A program made the position numbers and the translations under genes. From DATMXS01 sp050260275 (lineage in GTDB: Bacteria > Acidobacteriota > Terriglobia > Bryobacterales > Bryobacteraceae): a stretch of 8,208 bases of DNA. Positions 1 to 5,246 of the stretch are shown here, one piece after another; the stretch's first letter is position 1; each line of letters opens with the position of its first letter. A model generated the notes under the pieces. That model did not search any database. It worked only from the letters and a program-made list of their open reading frames with translations, and had not been told where the DNA came from. Where the stretch lies: the NCBI GenBank assembly GCA_050260275.1, contig JBLNBX010000094.1:1-8208 (forward strand), given 5' to 3'.

Positions 1-34
1 TGCGAATATCGTCGCGAGAGACTCTCTTAATCAT
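1..34 (-). CDS. rplR: 50S ribosomal protein L18, first 11 codons (rest outside window)
   Basis: An ATG at 32-34 overlaps the rplF TGA stop as ATGA and opens a frame reading MIKRVSRDDIR to the window edge. In the conserved spc order rplR follows rplF, and a short basic N-terminus of this kind suits L18, which binds 5S rRNA with L5. Only 11 residues are visible, so identification rests mostly on gene order. No strong SD is seen, and translation is probably coupled to rplF. Confidence 0.8.
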   Translation of the reverse strand, partial: MIKRVSRDDIR

Positions 35-570
35 TTGCCACCCGCCCCGGTCTTGCCGACCTTCTTGCGCAGCTCCTCGCCCGTGTAGCGGATGCCCTTG
101 TTCTTATAGGGATCCGGCGGACGCAGCGCCCTGATATTCGCGGCCACCTGGCCGAGGGCCTCGCGGTCGCGCCCGCTCAGGACGATGTGAGTCTGCTTGT
201 CGATCTTCATATCAATGCCGTCCGGAAGGAGGTACTCGATGGGGTGCGAGTAGCCCAGCGTGAACACGGCCACACGCCCCTTCATCTCGGCGCGGTACCC
301 GATGCCCACGATGTCCAGCTCTCTTGTGAAACCCGTCGAGACGCCCTGGACGGCGTTCGCCGCGAGCGCCCGGGTAAGCCCGTGCAGAGCGGCCTTGTCG
401 TCCGAGTCGCGCGTGATCTGGAGCACGCCGTTTTCTTCGCGCACGCCTATGCCGCGCGGGATCGGCACGGTCAGCTTGCCGTTCGGCCCTTCCACCTGCA
501 ACTGGTCGCCCGCCGGCGTCACCTTGACACCCTTCGGCAGCGGAATCGGTTTCTTGCCTACTCTCGACAT
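31..570 (-). CDS. rplF: 50S ribosomal protein L6
   Basis: L6 binds near the factor-binding site of the 50S subunit, where elongation factors dock. The 179-residue product has the usual length and two tandem domains. It starts SRVGKKPIPLPKGVKV; the first domain ends near the hinge FTRELDIVGIGYRAEMKGRV (81-100), and the second carries the signature SGRDREALGQVAANIRALRP (132-151) followed by DPYKNKGIRYTGE. The SD GGGAG (579-583) lies 8 nt before the ATG and directly after the rpsH stop. The TGA stop overlaps the rplR start by 4 nt. Confidence 0.98.
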   Translation of the reverse strand: MSRVGKKPIPLPKGVKVTPAGDQLQVEGPNGKLTVPIPRGIGVREENGVLQITRDSDDKAALHGLTRALAANAVQGVSTGFTRELDIVGIGYRAEMKGRVAVFTLGYSHPIEYLLPDGIDMKIDKQTHIVLSGRDREALGQVAANIRALRPPDPYKNKGIRYTGEELRKKVGKTGAGGK

Positions 571-583
571 TCCACTGGCTCCC

Positions 584-979
584 TTAGCAAACCTGGCACA
601 ACAGCTCGCCGCCCACGCGCTGTTTGCGGGCGTCGCGGCCGGTCATGACGCCGCGCGGCGTCGTCAGAATATTGATGCCGAGGCCGCCGAGCACCGACGG
701 GATCTCCTTGTGCGCGACGTATACGCGGCAGCCGGGCCGCGAGATGCGCGTCAGCTCGGAGATGACCGGCTTGTTGTTCGGCTGGTACTTCAGGTAGATC
801 TTGATGACCCTCTTGGGGCCTTCCTCGGCCACCTTGTAATTGAGGATGTAGCCCTCTTCCTTCAATATGCGCGCGATCTCGATCTTCAACTTCGAGGCCG
901 GCACGTCCACCTTGGGGTGGCGCGCCGTCATCGCGTTGCGGATTCGCGTCAGCATGTCGGCAATCGGATCCGTCGTCAT
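584..979 (-). CDS. rpsH: 30S ribosomal protein S8
   Basis: S8 is a primary binder of 16S helix 21 and, in E. coli, the translational repressor of the spc operon. The 131-residue product is of normal size. It starts with the family signature TTDPIADMLTRIRNA, followed by VPASKLKIEIARILKEEGYI (26-45), ELTRISRPGCRVYVAHKEIP (75-94) and LGGLGINILTTPRGVMTGRD (97-116), and ends RVGGELLCQVC. The last residue is Cys where many homologues have an aromatic (VW/VF). The SD AAGGTGA at about 990-996 is about 10 nt upstream and directly follows a hairpin. The TAA stop is next to the rplF SD. Confidence 0.98.
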   Translation of the reverse strand: MTTDPIADMLTRIRNAMTARHPKVDVPASKLKIEIARILKEEGYILNYKVAEEGPKRVIKIYLKYQPNNKPVISELTRISRPGCRVYVAHKEIPSVLGGLGINILTTPRGVMTGRDARKQRVGGELLCQVC

Positions 980-997
980 TCTCTGTTCGTCACCTTC

Positions 998-1034
998 CGG
1001 CCAGGTCTGCCGGTTTCATCCGGCACTCAGGCCG
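998..1034 (-). promoter_or_regulatory. Two-tier hairpin directly before the rpsH SD
   Basis: The transcribed strand can form a perfect 6-bp inner stem, TGCCGG (1020-1025) with CCGGCA (1008-1013), around the loop ATGAAA. It also forms a 5-bp outer stem, CGGCC (1030-1034) with GGCCG (998-1002), separated by an internal loop of TGAG against GACCT. The next base begins GAAGGTGA, the likely SD of rpsH. S8, the rpsH product, is the spc autorepressor in E. coli, so an S8-responsive site is a natural hypothesis. I could not align it to the known S8 site. Confidence 0.5.
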
Positions 1035-1040
1035 CATCGT

Positions 1041-1064
1041 CCGCCGCGCGTCCGCGCCCGGCGG
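1041..1064 (-). promoter_or_regulatory. First of two hairpins in the rpsN-rpsH spacer
   Basis: On the transcribed strand CCGCC (1060-1064) can pair with GGCGG (1041-1045), and an inner GCGC/GCGC stem closes a GGAC loop (1046-1057) with a two-base GG bulge on the 5' side. It is built only from GC-rich sequence, so chance pairing is a real possibility. It lies 9 nt after the rpsN stop and is not followed by a U-run. Confidence 0.3.
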
Positions 1065-1073
1065 CAGCACTTC

Positions 1074-1283
1074 TTACCAGCTCGCCTTGATCACGCCCGG
1101 GATCTCGCCAGCCAGCGCCAGTTCCCGGAAGCAGATGCGGCAGAGCATGAACTTGCGCAGGTACCCGCGCGGGCGCCCGCAGCGCCAGCAGCGGTTGCGG
1201 TGCCGGACGCCGAGCTTCGGCGTCGAGGCCTTCTTATGCTTCAGCAGCTTCACGTCCCTGGCGATTTTCGCAGTGGTCGCCAT
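1074..1283 (-). CDS. rpsN: 30S ribosomal protein S14, type Z (zinc-binding)
   Basis: S14 is a late-assembling 30S head protein. This is the short zinc form, sometimes named rpsZ, with Cys32-x2-Cys35 and Cys48-x2-Cys51 (RCWRCGRPRG and FMLCRICF) and the signature RELALAGEIPGVIKASW at the C-terminus. The length is 69 residues, about eight more than the usual 61 of type Z proteins. The extra residues are basic and lie between the N-terminal MATTAKIA and the GVRHRNRC core. The SD AGGAG (1289-1293) is 5 nt before the ATG. A 94-nt gap, unusually long for this operon, separates it from rpsH. Confidence 0.97.
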   Translation of the reverse strand: MATTAKIARDVKLLKHKKASTPKLGVRHRNRCWRCGRPRGYLRKFMLCRICFRELALAGEIPGVIKASW

Positions 1284-1304
1284 CGTTTCTCCTGATCCGC
1301 GCGC

Positions 1305-1847
1305 CTACTGGCGGAACGGCATTCCGAGGTGGCGCAGCAGGGCCAGCCCCTCGGGGTCGCTCGTGGCCGTGGTGGTCACGCAGATGTTCATTCCCTTCAC
1401 TTTTTCGACCTTGTTGTAGTCGATCTCCGGGAAGATGAGCTGGTCCCGGATACCCAGCGTATAGTTGCCCCGGCCGTCGAACGATTTCGTCGAGACGCCG
1501 CGGAAGTCGCGCACGCGCGGCAGGGCGACGTTCACTAGCCGGTCCAGGAACTCGTACATGCGGTCGCCGCGCAGCGTGACCATGCAGCCGATGGTCATGC
1601 CGGTGCGCAGCTTGAAGGCGGCGATCGACTTGCGGGCCTTGGTCACCACCGGCTTCTGGCCGGATATTGCCGTCAGCTCCGCGAGCGCGCCGTCCATCAG
1701 CTTCGGGTTGGCAGATGCCTCGCCCAGGCCGATGTTGATGGTGATCTTCTCGAGCTTCGGAACGGCGTTGACGTTCTTGTAGCCGAACTCCTTCATCAGC
1801 GCCGGTATGACGTTCTTCGCGTAATGCTCTCTCAGCCTGGCTGCCAT
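1305..1847 (-). CDS. rplE: 50S ribosomal protein L5
   Basis: L5 binds 5S rRNA and forms the central protuberance with L18. From the ATG at 1847 the product is 180 residues, the family size. It contains VPKLEKITINIGLGEASANP (29-48), GQKPVVTKARKSIAAFKLRT (63-82), GCMVTLRGDRMYEFLDRLVN (87-106) and LPRVRDFRGVSTKSFDGRGN (109-128), ending LALLRHLGMPFR. The frame is open for 22 further codons inside rplX, but those encode an Ala/Arg string without family similarity. GGAG (1858-1861) lies 10 nt before the chosen start. In E. coli the start region of this gene is the S8 repressor target; I could not recognise that element here. Confidence 0.98.
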   Translation of the reverse strand: MAARLREHYAKNVIPALMKEFGYKNVNAVPKLEKITINIGLGEASANPKLMDGALAELTAISGQKPVVTKARKSIAAFKLRTGMTIGCMVTLRGDRMYEFLDRLVNVALPRVRDFRGVSTKSFDGRGNYTLGIRDQLIFPEIDYNKVEKVKGMNICVTTTATSDPEGLALLRHLGMPFRQ

Positions 1848-1848
1848 G

Positions 1849-2226
1849 TCACTTCTTCTCCAGCGGCGCGCCGCACTTCTTGCACACGCGCGTGCGCCGG
1901 CTCTTGCCGCCAACCGTGTCCACCTTGTAGCCCACGCGCGTAGGTCCGCACTCTGCGCAGACGAGCATGAGGTTCGAGACCGCTATGGGGCTCTCGCGCT
2001 CGGCGATGCCGCCCTTAATCTGCCGCTGGGGGTTCGGGCGCGTGTGGCGCTTAACCAATTGCACGCCCTCGACAAGCGCCTTGCCCGTCCTAGGGTCCAC
2101 CTTCAGCACGCGTCCCCGCTTGCCCTTGTCGCGGCCGGCAATGACCGCCACCATGTCGTTCCGCCTCAGGGCGATTTTCGCCGGCGGAGCGGCCTTCTTC
2201 TTGGCGTTTCGTCCGAACATCGCCAT
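1849..2226 (-). CDS. rplX: 50S ribosomal protein L24, zinc-ribbon type
   Basis: L24 is an assembly initiator for the 50S subunit. The 125-residue product has the KOW motif segment VAVIAGRDKGKRGRVLKVDP (26-45), then GVQLVKRHTRP (54-64) and IAERESPIAVSNLMLVC (74-90). The C-terminal part carries two CxxC pairs (Cys90/93 and Cys115/118), a zinc-ribbon form seen in many bacteria but lost in E. coli. The N-terminal 17 residues (MAMFGRNAKKKAAPPAK) are a basic extension; an alternative ATG at 2220 would remove only two residues. The stop and the rplE start are separated by one base (TGACATG), so coupling with rplE is likely. Confidence 0.96.
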   Translation of the reverse strand: MAMFGRNAKKKAAPPAKIALRRNDMVAVIAGRDKGKRGRVLKVDPRTGKALVEGVQLVKRHTRPNPQRQIKGGIAERESPIAVSNLMLVCAECGPTRVGYKVDTVGGKSRRTRVCKKCGAPLEKK

Positions 2227-2227
2227 G

Positions 2228-2596
2228 TCAGATCACCTCCGGCGCGAGCGAAACGATCTTCATGAACCTCTTGTCGCGCAGCTCGCGTGCGACGGGCCCG
2301 AACACGCGCGTGCCCACCGGCTCGCCCTCGTTGTTGATCAGCACCGCGGCGTTGGAGTCGAACCGGATATAGGTGCCATCCTTGCGCCGGGTTTCCTTGC
2401 GCATGCGCACGATCACGGCCCGCACCACCTTCCCTTTCTTGATCGCCGAATCCGGAGTCGCCTCCTTCACACTGGCCGTCACCACGTCGCCGAGTCCGGC
2501 GCGCAGGCCCTTATCACCGCCGCGCGGAAGGATGGCGCTCAGCTTGCGTGCGCCGCTGTTATCGGCGACGTCCAGGATGGTTCGCATTCCGATCAT
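2228..2596 (-). CDS. rplN: 50S ribosomal protein L14
   Basis: L14 lies at the subunit interface and is also the target of the RsfS silencing factor. The 122-residue product has exactly the usual length. It starts MIGMRTILDVADNSGARKLS and includes GDVVTASVKEATPDSAIKKG (36-55), VVRAVIVRMRKETRRKDGTY (57-76) and the C-terminal GTRVFGPVARELRDKRFMKI (95-114), ending SLAPEVI. The SD AGGGAG (2605-2610) is 8 nt before the ATG. It is the first gene of the spc section. The gene's last codons hold the very strong SD for rplX. Confidence 0.98.
   Translation of the reverse strand: MIGMRTILDVADNSGARKLSAILPRGGDKGLRAGLGDVVTASVKEATPDSAIKKGKVVRAVIVRMRKETRRKDGTYIRFDSNAAVLINNEGEPVGTRVFGPVARELRDKRFMKIVSLAPEVI
2231..2240 (-). 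promoter_or_regulatory. Exceptionally complete Shine-Dalgarno for rplX
   Basis: The transcribed strand reads GGAGGTGATC here, a 10-nt complement to the canonical 3' end of 16S rRNA (GATCACCUCC). The GGAGG core ends 9 nt before the ATG at 2226, compared with 15 nt for the alternative ATG at 2220, which favours the first start. It lies inside the end of rplN. Confidence 0.85.
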
Positions 2597-2610
2597 GACG
2601 TTATCTCCCT

Positions 2611-2645
2611 GGCGCGGCCGGCGCTTTCGCGCCCGCTCCCGCGCC
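2611..2645 (-). promoter_or_regulatory. Two-tier hairpin with GAAA tetraloop directly before the rplN SD
   Basis: In the 57-nt rpsQ-rplN gap the transcribed strand can form a 7-bp outer stem, GGCGCGG (2639-2645) with CCGCGCC (2611-2617). Inside is an asymmetric internal loop (GAGCG, 2634-2638, against GG, 2618-2619), then a 5-bp inner stem GGCGC/GCGCC capped by a GAAA tetraloop (2620-2633). The rplN SD AGGGAG (2605-2610) begins at the next base. A GNRA-capped, bulged stem is a common RNA-binding-protein or tertiary-contact shape. It is not a terminator because no U-run follows. Its position at the S10/spc junction makes control of the spc genes a reasonable inference. Confidence 0.55.
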
Positions 2646-2653
2646 CGTACCTG

Positions 2654-2989
2654 CTATTTCGTTGTCCGCCCCGGGCCGCTGCCGGCAGCCGATGTCTCCG
2701 TATCCGTGATTCCCACCAGCGCCGCGCGGCGGATCACCTCCGCCAGCTCCCACCGCTTCAGGCGGCTGAGCGGGCGCGACTCCACTATGCGCACCACGTC
2801 GCCGACGCGGGCGGTTTCCTGCTCGTCGTGGGCGTAGAACTTCTTGCGGCGCCCGACGATCTTCTTGTACACCGGGTGCGGCACGCGCCGCGTCACCTCA
2901 ACCACCACGGTCTTCCGCATTTTGGTCGAGACGACCTGGCCGACCTTCTCGTTCTTCCGTTTCACCTGCGAATTCTGTTCTGCTGCCAT
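2654..2989 (-). CDS. rpsQ: 30S ribosomal protein S17
   Basis: S17 is a primary 16S-binding protein of the 30S body with an OB fold. The product is 111 residues against about 80-90 for many homologues. The core spans roughly residues 12-90, with GQVVSTKMRKTVVVEVTRRV (17-36), HPVYKKIVGRRKKFYAHDEQ (38-57) and GDVVRIVESRPLSRLKRWEL (63-82). The extra length is a short basic N-terminal part and a Gly/Ser/Thr-rich C-terminal tail (about 95-111). The SD AGGAG at 3001-3005 lies 11 nt upstream in the end of rpmC. It is the last gene before the 57-nt gap leading to rplN. Confidence 0.97.
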   Translation of the reverse strand: MAAEQNSQVKRKNEKVGQVVSTKMRKTVVVEVTRRVPHPVYKKIVGRRKKFYAHDEQETARVGDVVRIVESRPLSRLKRWELAEVIRRAALVGITDTETSAAGSGPGRTTK

Positions 2990-2995
2990 GGCCGG

Positions 2996-3205
2996 TTACG
3001 CTCCTGGGACCGCTTCGCGGCGCTCGCGCTCGCTGAGAATCGTCAAAATGCGCGCGCGGTCCTTGCGCAGCACGCGGTACTTCTTCAGGCCGTCCATCTG
3101 GCCCATGCCCATCTGAAACCGGAGGTGGAAGAGCTGGTCCTCCATTTCCTGGAGCTGCCGCTTAAGCTCCCCGGTGTCCAGATCGCGAATCTTTTCTGGC
3201 TTCAT
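2996..3205 (-). CDS. rpmC: 50S ribosomal protein L29
   Basis: L29 is a small helical protein beside L23 at the tunnel exit. From the ATG at 3205 the product is 69 residues and starts MKPEKIRDLDTGELKRQLQE, the usual first helix. The second helix, LKKYRVLRKDRARILTILSE (40-59), has the family pattern of a conserved VRK-like turn and an IA/IL-rich helix. An upstream in-frame start (3220) would add only MWSSS, overlap rplP and skip the SD; GGAG at 3213-3216, 7 nt from 3205, supports the shorter form. The stop is 6 nt from the rpsQ start. Confidence 0.95.
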   Translation of the reverse strand: MKPEKIRDLDTGELKRQLQEMEDQLFHLRFQMGMGQMDGLKKYRVLRKDRARILTILSERERREAVPGA

Positions 3206-3209
3206 CGAG

Positions 3210-3626
3210 CTACTCCACATTCGGCCGAGCGACTACTTTGGTCGGGATCGGCAGCTTATGGGCGGCAAGCGCCATCGCCTGCCGGGCGATGTCCTGCGTG
3301 ACGCCTTCCATCTCGAACAGCACGCGGCCGGGCTTGACTACTGCCACCCAACCCTCGGGCGCGCCCTTGCCTTTTCCCATGCGCGTCTCGGCCGGCTTCT
3401 TCGTGATCGGCTTATCCGGAAATATGCGGATCCACACCTTGCCGCCGCGCTTGATGAAGCGCGTCATGGCGATACGGGCAGCCTCAATCTGCCGGTCCGT
3501 AATCCACGCCGCCTCCATGGCCTTCAGGCCGTAGTCGCCGAAAGCCAACGAGGAGCCGCGCCAGGACTTGCCGGTCCGGCGTCCGCGCTGCTGCTTTCTG
3601 TATCTGACCTTCTTCGGCATCAACAT
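3210..3626 (-). CDS. rplP: 50S ribosomal protein L16
   Basis: L16 binds near the A site and helps tRNA accommodation on the 50S subunit. The 138-residue product is of family length. It begins MLMPKKVRYRKQQRGR and has SLAFGDYGLKAMEAAWITDR (26-45), RQIEAARIAMTRFIKRGGKV (45-64), WIRIFPDKPITKKPAETRMG and GKGKGAPEGWVAVVKPGRVL, all family signatures. The SD AGGAG (3637-3641) lies directly after the rpsC stop, 10 nt from the ATG. The TAG stop is 4 nt before rpmC, whose SD is inside the end of this gene. Confidence 0.98.
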   Translation of the reverse strand: MLMPKKVRYRKQQRGRRTGKSWRGSSLAFGDYGLKAMEAAWITDRQIEAARIAMTRFIKRGGKVWIRIFPDKPITKKPAETRMGKGKGAPEGWVAVVKPGRVLFEMEGVTQDIARQAMALAAHKLPIPTKVVARPNVE

Positions 3627-3641
3627 GGCCGTCGGACTCCT

Positions 3642-4580
3642 TTATTCCTTGTTCTCTTCCTCGGGCTTGGGGCCCTCGGGCGCCGCGGGCGGCTCCGGAC
3701 GCACTTCCTGCTTCCAGGAAGGCGCCTGCGGAGGCGTTAGCGGCGGCAGTATCGCAGTCGTGCGCGCGGGCGACGGCAGATCCGGCGGAGCCGCCTGGAT
3801 CACCGGGCCGGCGGGCTCGAGAATCGGCGGCGGAGGCGGGGTGTGCTGCACGCGTTCCTCGCCGCGCGGAGGCCGCTCGCCGCGTTCGCGCCGGTCGCGC
3901 CGTTCGCGGCGCCGGGGCTCGGGCTCGGCCTGGTACATTCCCTTACGGATCTGCTGATCGAGCAGGTCGCCCTTGTAGATCCAGCACTTGATCCCGATCA
4001 CACCGTAGGTGGTGTAGGCCTCAGCGAAGCCGTAGTCGATGTCCGCCCTGAGCGTGTGCAGCGGCAACTGCCCCTGCAGGTACCACTCGCTGCGCGCGAT
4101 CTCGGCACCGTTCAGGCGGCCGGACACGCGCACCTTGATTCCCTTGCAGCCGAACCGCAACGCCGAATCCACGGCCTTGCGCATCGCGCGGCGAAAGGCC
4201 ACGCGCTTCTCAAGCTGCAGAGCGATGGACTCGGCGACCAGTTGCGCGTCCAGTTCAGGCTTGTGCACTTCCTGGATGTCGATGAAGACGTCCCGCTTGG
4301 TGCGCTTGGCGAGGTCCTGCTTGAGCTTCTCGATCTCGGCGCCCTTGCGGCCGATGATGATGCCCGGGCGCGACGTCCGGATGGTGATCCGCAGCTTGTT
4401 GCCGGGACGGTCCACCTCGACCGAGCTCACGCCGGCGGCCTTCAGGCGCTTTCGCAGAGCCGACTTCAGCTCCAGGTCCTCGCACAGCAGTTTGCCGTAG
4501 TCCTGCTTTGCGAACCAGCGCGAACGCCAGGTCTTGCTGACGCCCAGCCGGAATCCGTAGGGATGTACTTTCTGGCCCAT
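3642..4580 (-). CDS. rpsC: 30S ribosomal protein S3 with long Arg/Pro-rich C-terminal tail
   Basis: S3 is part of the mRNA entry site and helicase activity of the 30S subunit. Residues 1-218 are a standard S3: start GQKVHPYGFRLGV, a KH domain with the GRKG loop at 77-80 (GIIIGRKGAEIEKL), and a C-terminal domain with RVSGRLNGAEIARSEWY (151-167) and DYGFAEAYTTYGVIGIKCWI (182-201). Residues from about 219 to 312 form an unusual tail: an Arg/Glu-rich part (RRRERRDRRERGERPPRG, 223-240), then a Pro-rich part with five consecutive prolines (248-252), ending PKPEEENKE. Total length is 312 against about 230 for E. coli. The reading frame is continuous, and rplP follows normally. The SD GAGG (4589-4592) is 8 nt upstream. 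The tail is probably disordered; its role is unknown. Confidence 0.97.
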   Translation of the reverse strand: MGQKVHPYGFRLGVSKTWRSRWFAKQDYGKLLCEDLELKSALRKRLKAAGVSSVEVDRPGNKLRITIRTSRPGIIIGRKGAEIEKLKQDLAKRTKRDVFIDIQEVHKPELDAQLVAESIALQLEKRVAFRRAMRKAVDSALRFGCKGIKVRVSGRLNGAEIARSEWYLQGQLPLHTLRADIDYGFAEAYTTYGVIGIKCWIYKGDLLDQQIRKGMYQAEPEPRRRERRDRRERGERPPRGEERVQHTPPPPPILEPAGPVIQAAPPDLPSPARTTAILPPLTPPQAPSWKQEVRPEPPAAPEGPKPEEENKE

Positions 4581-4583
4581 TGC

Positions 4584-4928
4584 TTATTCCTCTTTGCCGT
4601 CCCCGACCGCTACCGCGATGTGCGCCAGCCGGCGCTGGTAACGGTAGGCGCGCCCCATCGGCGCGGGCCGGATGCGCTTCATTCGCGGCCCTTCGTTCAC
4701 ATACGCCTCCACCACCGTCAGCGTGTCGACGTCCACGTCGCTGAAGCGGTTCTCGGCGTTGGCGATGGCCGAGCGCAGCACTTTTTCAACGGTCGGCGCA
4801 ACCCGCTTGTTGGTCGCGCGCAGGATGCTAATCGCCTCGCCGGCGTTGCGCCCGCGGATCAGGTCCACTACAAGGCGCGCCTTCTGCGGCGAGACCCGCA
4901 CGTTCCTGGCTTCTGCTCTTGCTTCCAT
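4584..4928 (-). CDS. rplV: 50S ribosomal protein L22
   Basis: L22 binds all 23S domains, and its beta-hairpin lines the exit tunnel, where macrolide-resistance changes occur in other bacteria. With the ATG at 4928 the product is 114 residues. It begins MEARAEARNVRVSPQKARLV and has the hairpin region GPRMKRIRPAPMGRAYRYQR (80-99). A TTG two codons upstream (4934) is open, but the ATG is preferred because AAGGG (4936-4940) is 7 nt from it and only 1 nt from the TTG. The tunnel hairpin looks normal, with no deletion. The TAA stop lies 3 nt before rpsC. Confidence 0.97.
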   Translation of the reverse strand: MEARAEARNVRVSPQKARLVVDLIRGRNAGEAISILRATNKRVAPTVEKVLRSAIANAENRFSDVDVDTLTVVEAYVNEGPRMKRIRPAPMGRAYRYQRRLAHIAVAVGDGKEE

Positions 4929-4952
4929 CTTCAATCCCTTTTCCGCCGCGGC

Positions 4953-5243
4953 CTATGCCGGCTTGGAGGATTTCTCCGAGGCAGACTTGGCCGCGTGACC
5001 CCGGAAGCTCCGAGTCGGCGAGAACTCTCCGAGCTTGTGACCCACCATGTTCTCGGTAACGTACACCGGGATGAACTTCTTGCCGTTGTGCACGGCCACC
5101 GTATGCCCCACAAACTCCGGCAGGATGGTGGAACGCCGCGACCAGGTCCGGATCACCTTGCGCTCGTTCTTCGCATTCATGCTGGCGATCTTCTCGATCA
5201 GGTGCTGGTCCGTGAACGGCCCCTTGCGAATCGATCGGCCCAT
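4953..5243 (-). CDS. rpsS: 30S ribosomal protein S19
   Basis: S19 forms part of the 30S head with S13 and contacts the A-site tRNA region. The product is 96 residues. It has the family start GRSIRKGPF, the central IRTWSRRSTILPEFVGHTV (residues 31-49), and the signature YVTENMVGHKLGEFSPTRSF (61-80) followed by RGHAAK. A purine-rich stretch at 5255-5264 (AGGAGGGGGA on the transcribed strand) serves as the ribosome binding site within the end of rplB. The stop is 24 nt from the chosen rplV start. Confidence 0.98.
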   Translation of the reverse strand: MGRSIRKGPFTDQHLIEKIASMNAKNERKVIRTWSRRSTILPEFVGHTVAVHNGKKFIPVYVTENMVGHKLGEFSPTRSFRGHAAKSASEKSSKPA

Positions 5244-5246
5244 GTC

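Noticed and set aside
1848..1913. N-terminal extension of L5 by 22 codons inside rplX.
   Set aside because: It encodes an Ala/Arg string unlike any L5 N-terminus, while the internal ATG at 1847 gives the exact family start and has an SD.
2597..2653. Separate promoter for the spc section.
   Set aside because: The 57-nt gap is almost entirely GC-rich stem with no recognisable -10/-35 pair; read-through is simpler.
3206..3220. Longer L29 start (MWSSS extension).
   Set aside because: It would overlap rplP and bypass the GGAG positioned 7 nt before the ATG at 3205; the shorter form matches the family.
4929..4934. TTG start for L22 two codons upstream.
   Set aside because: The SD-like AAGGG is only 1 nt from the TTG, too close, but 7 nt from the ATG at 4928.
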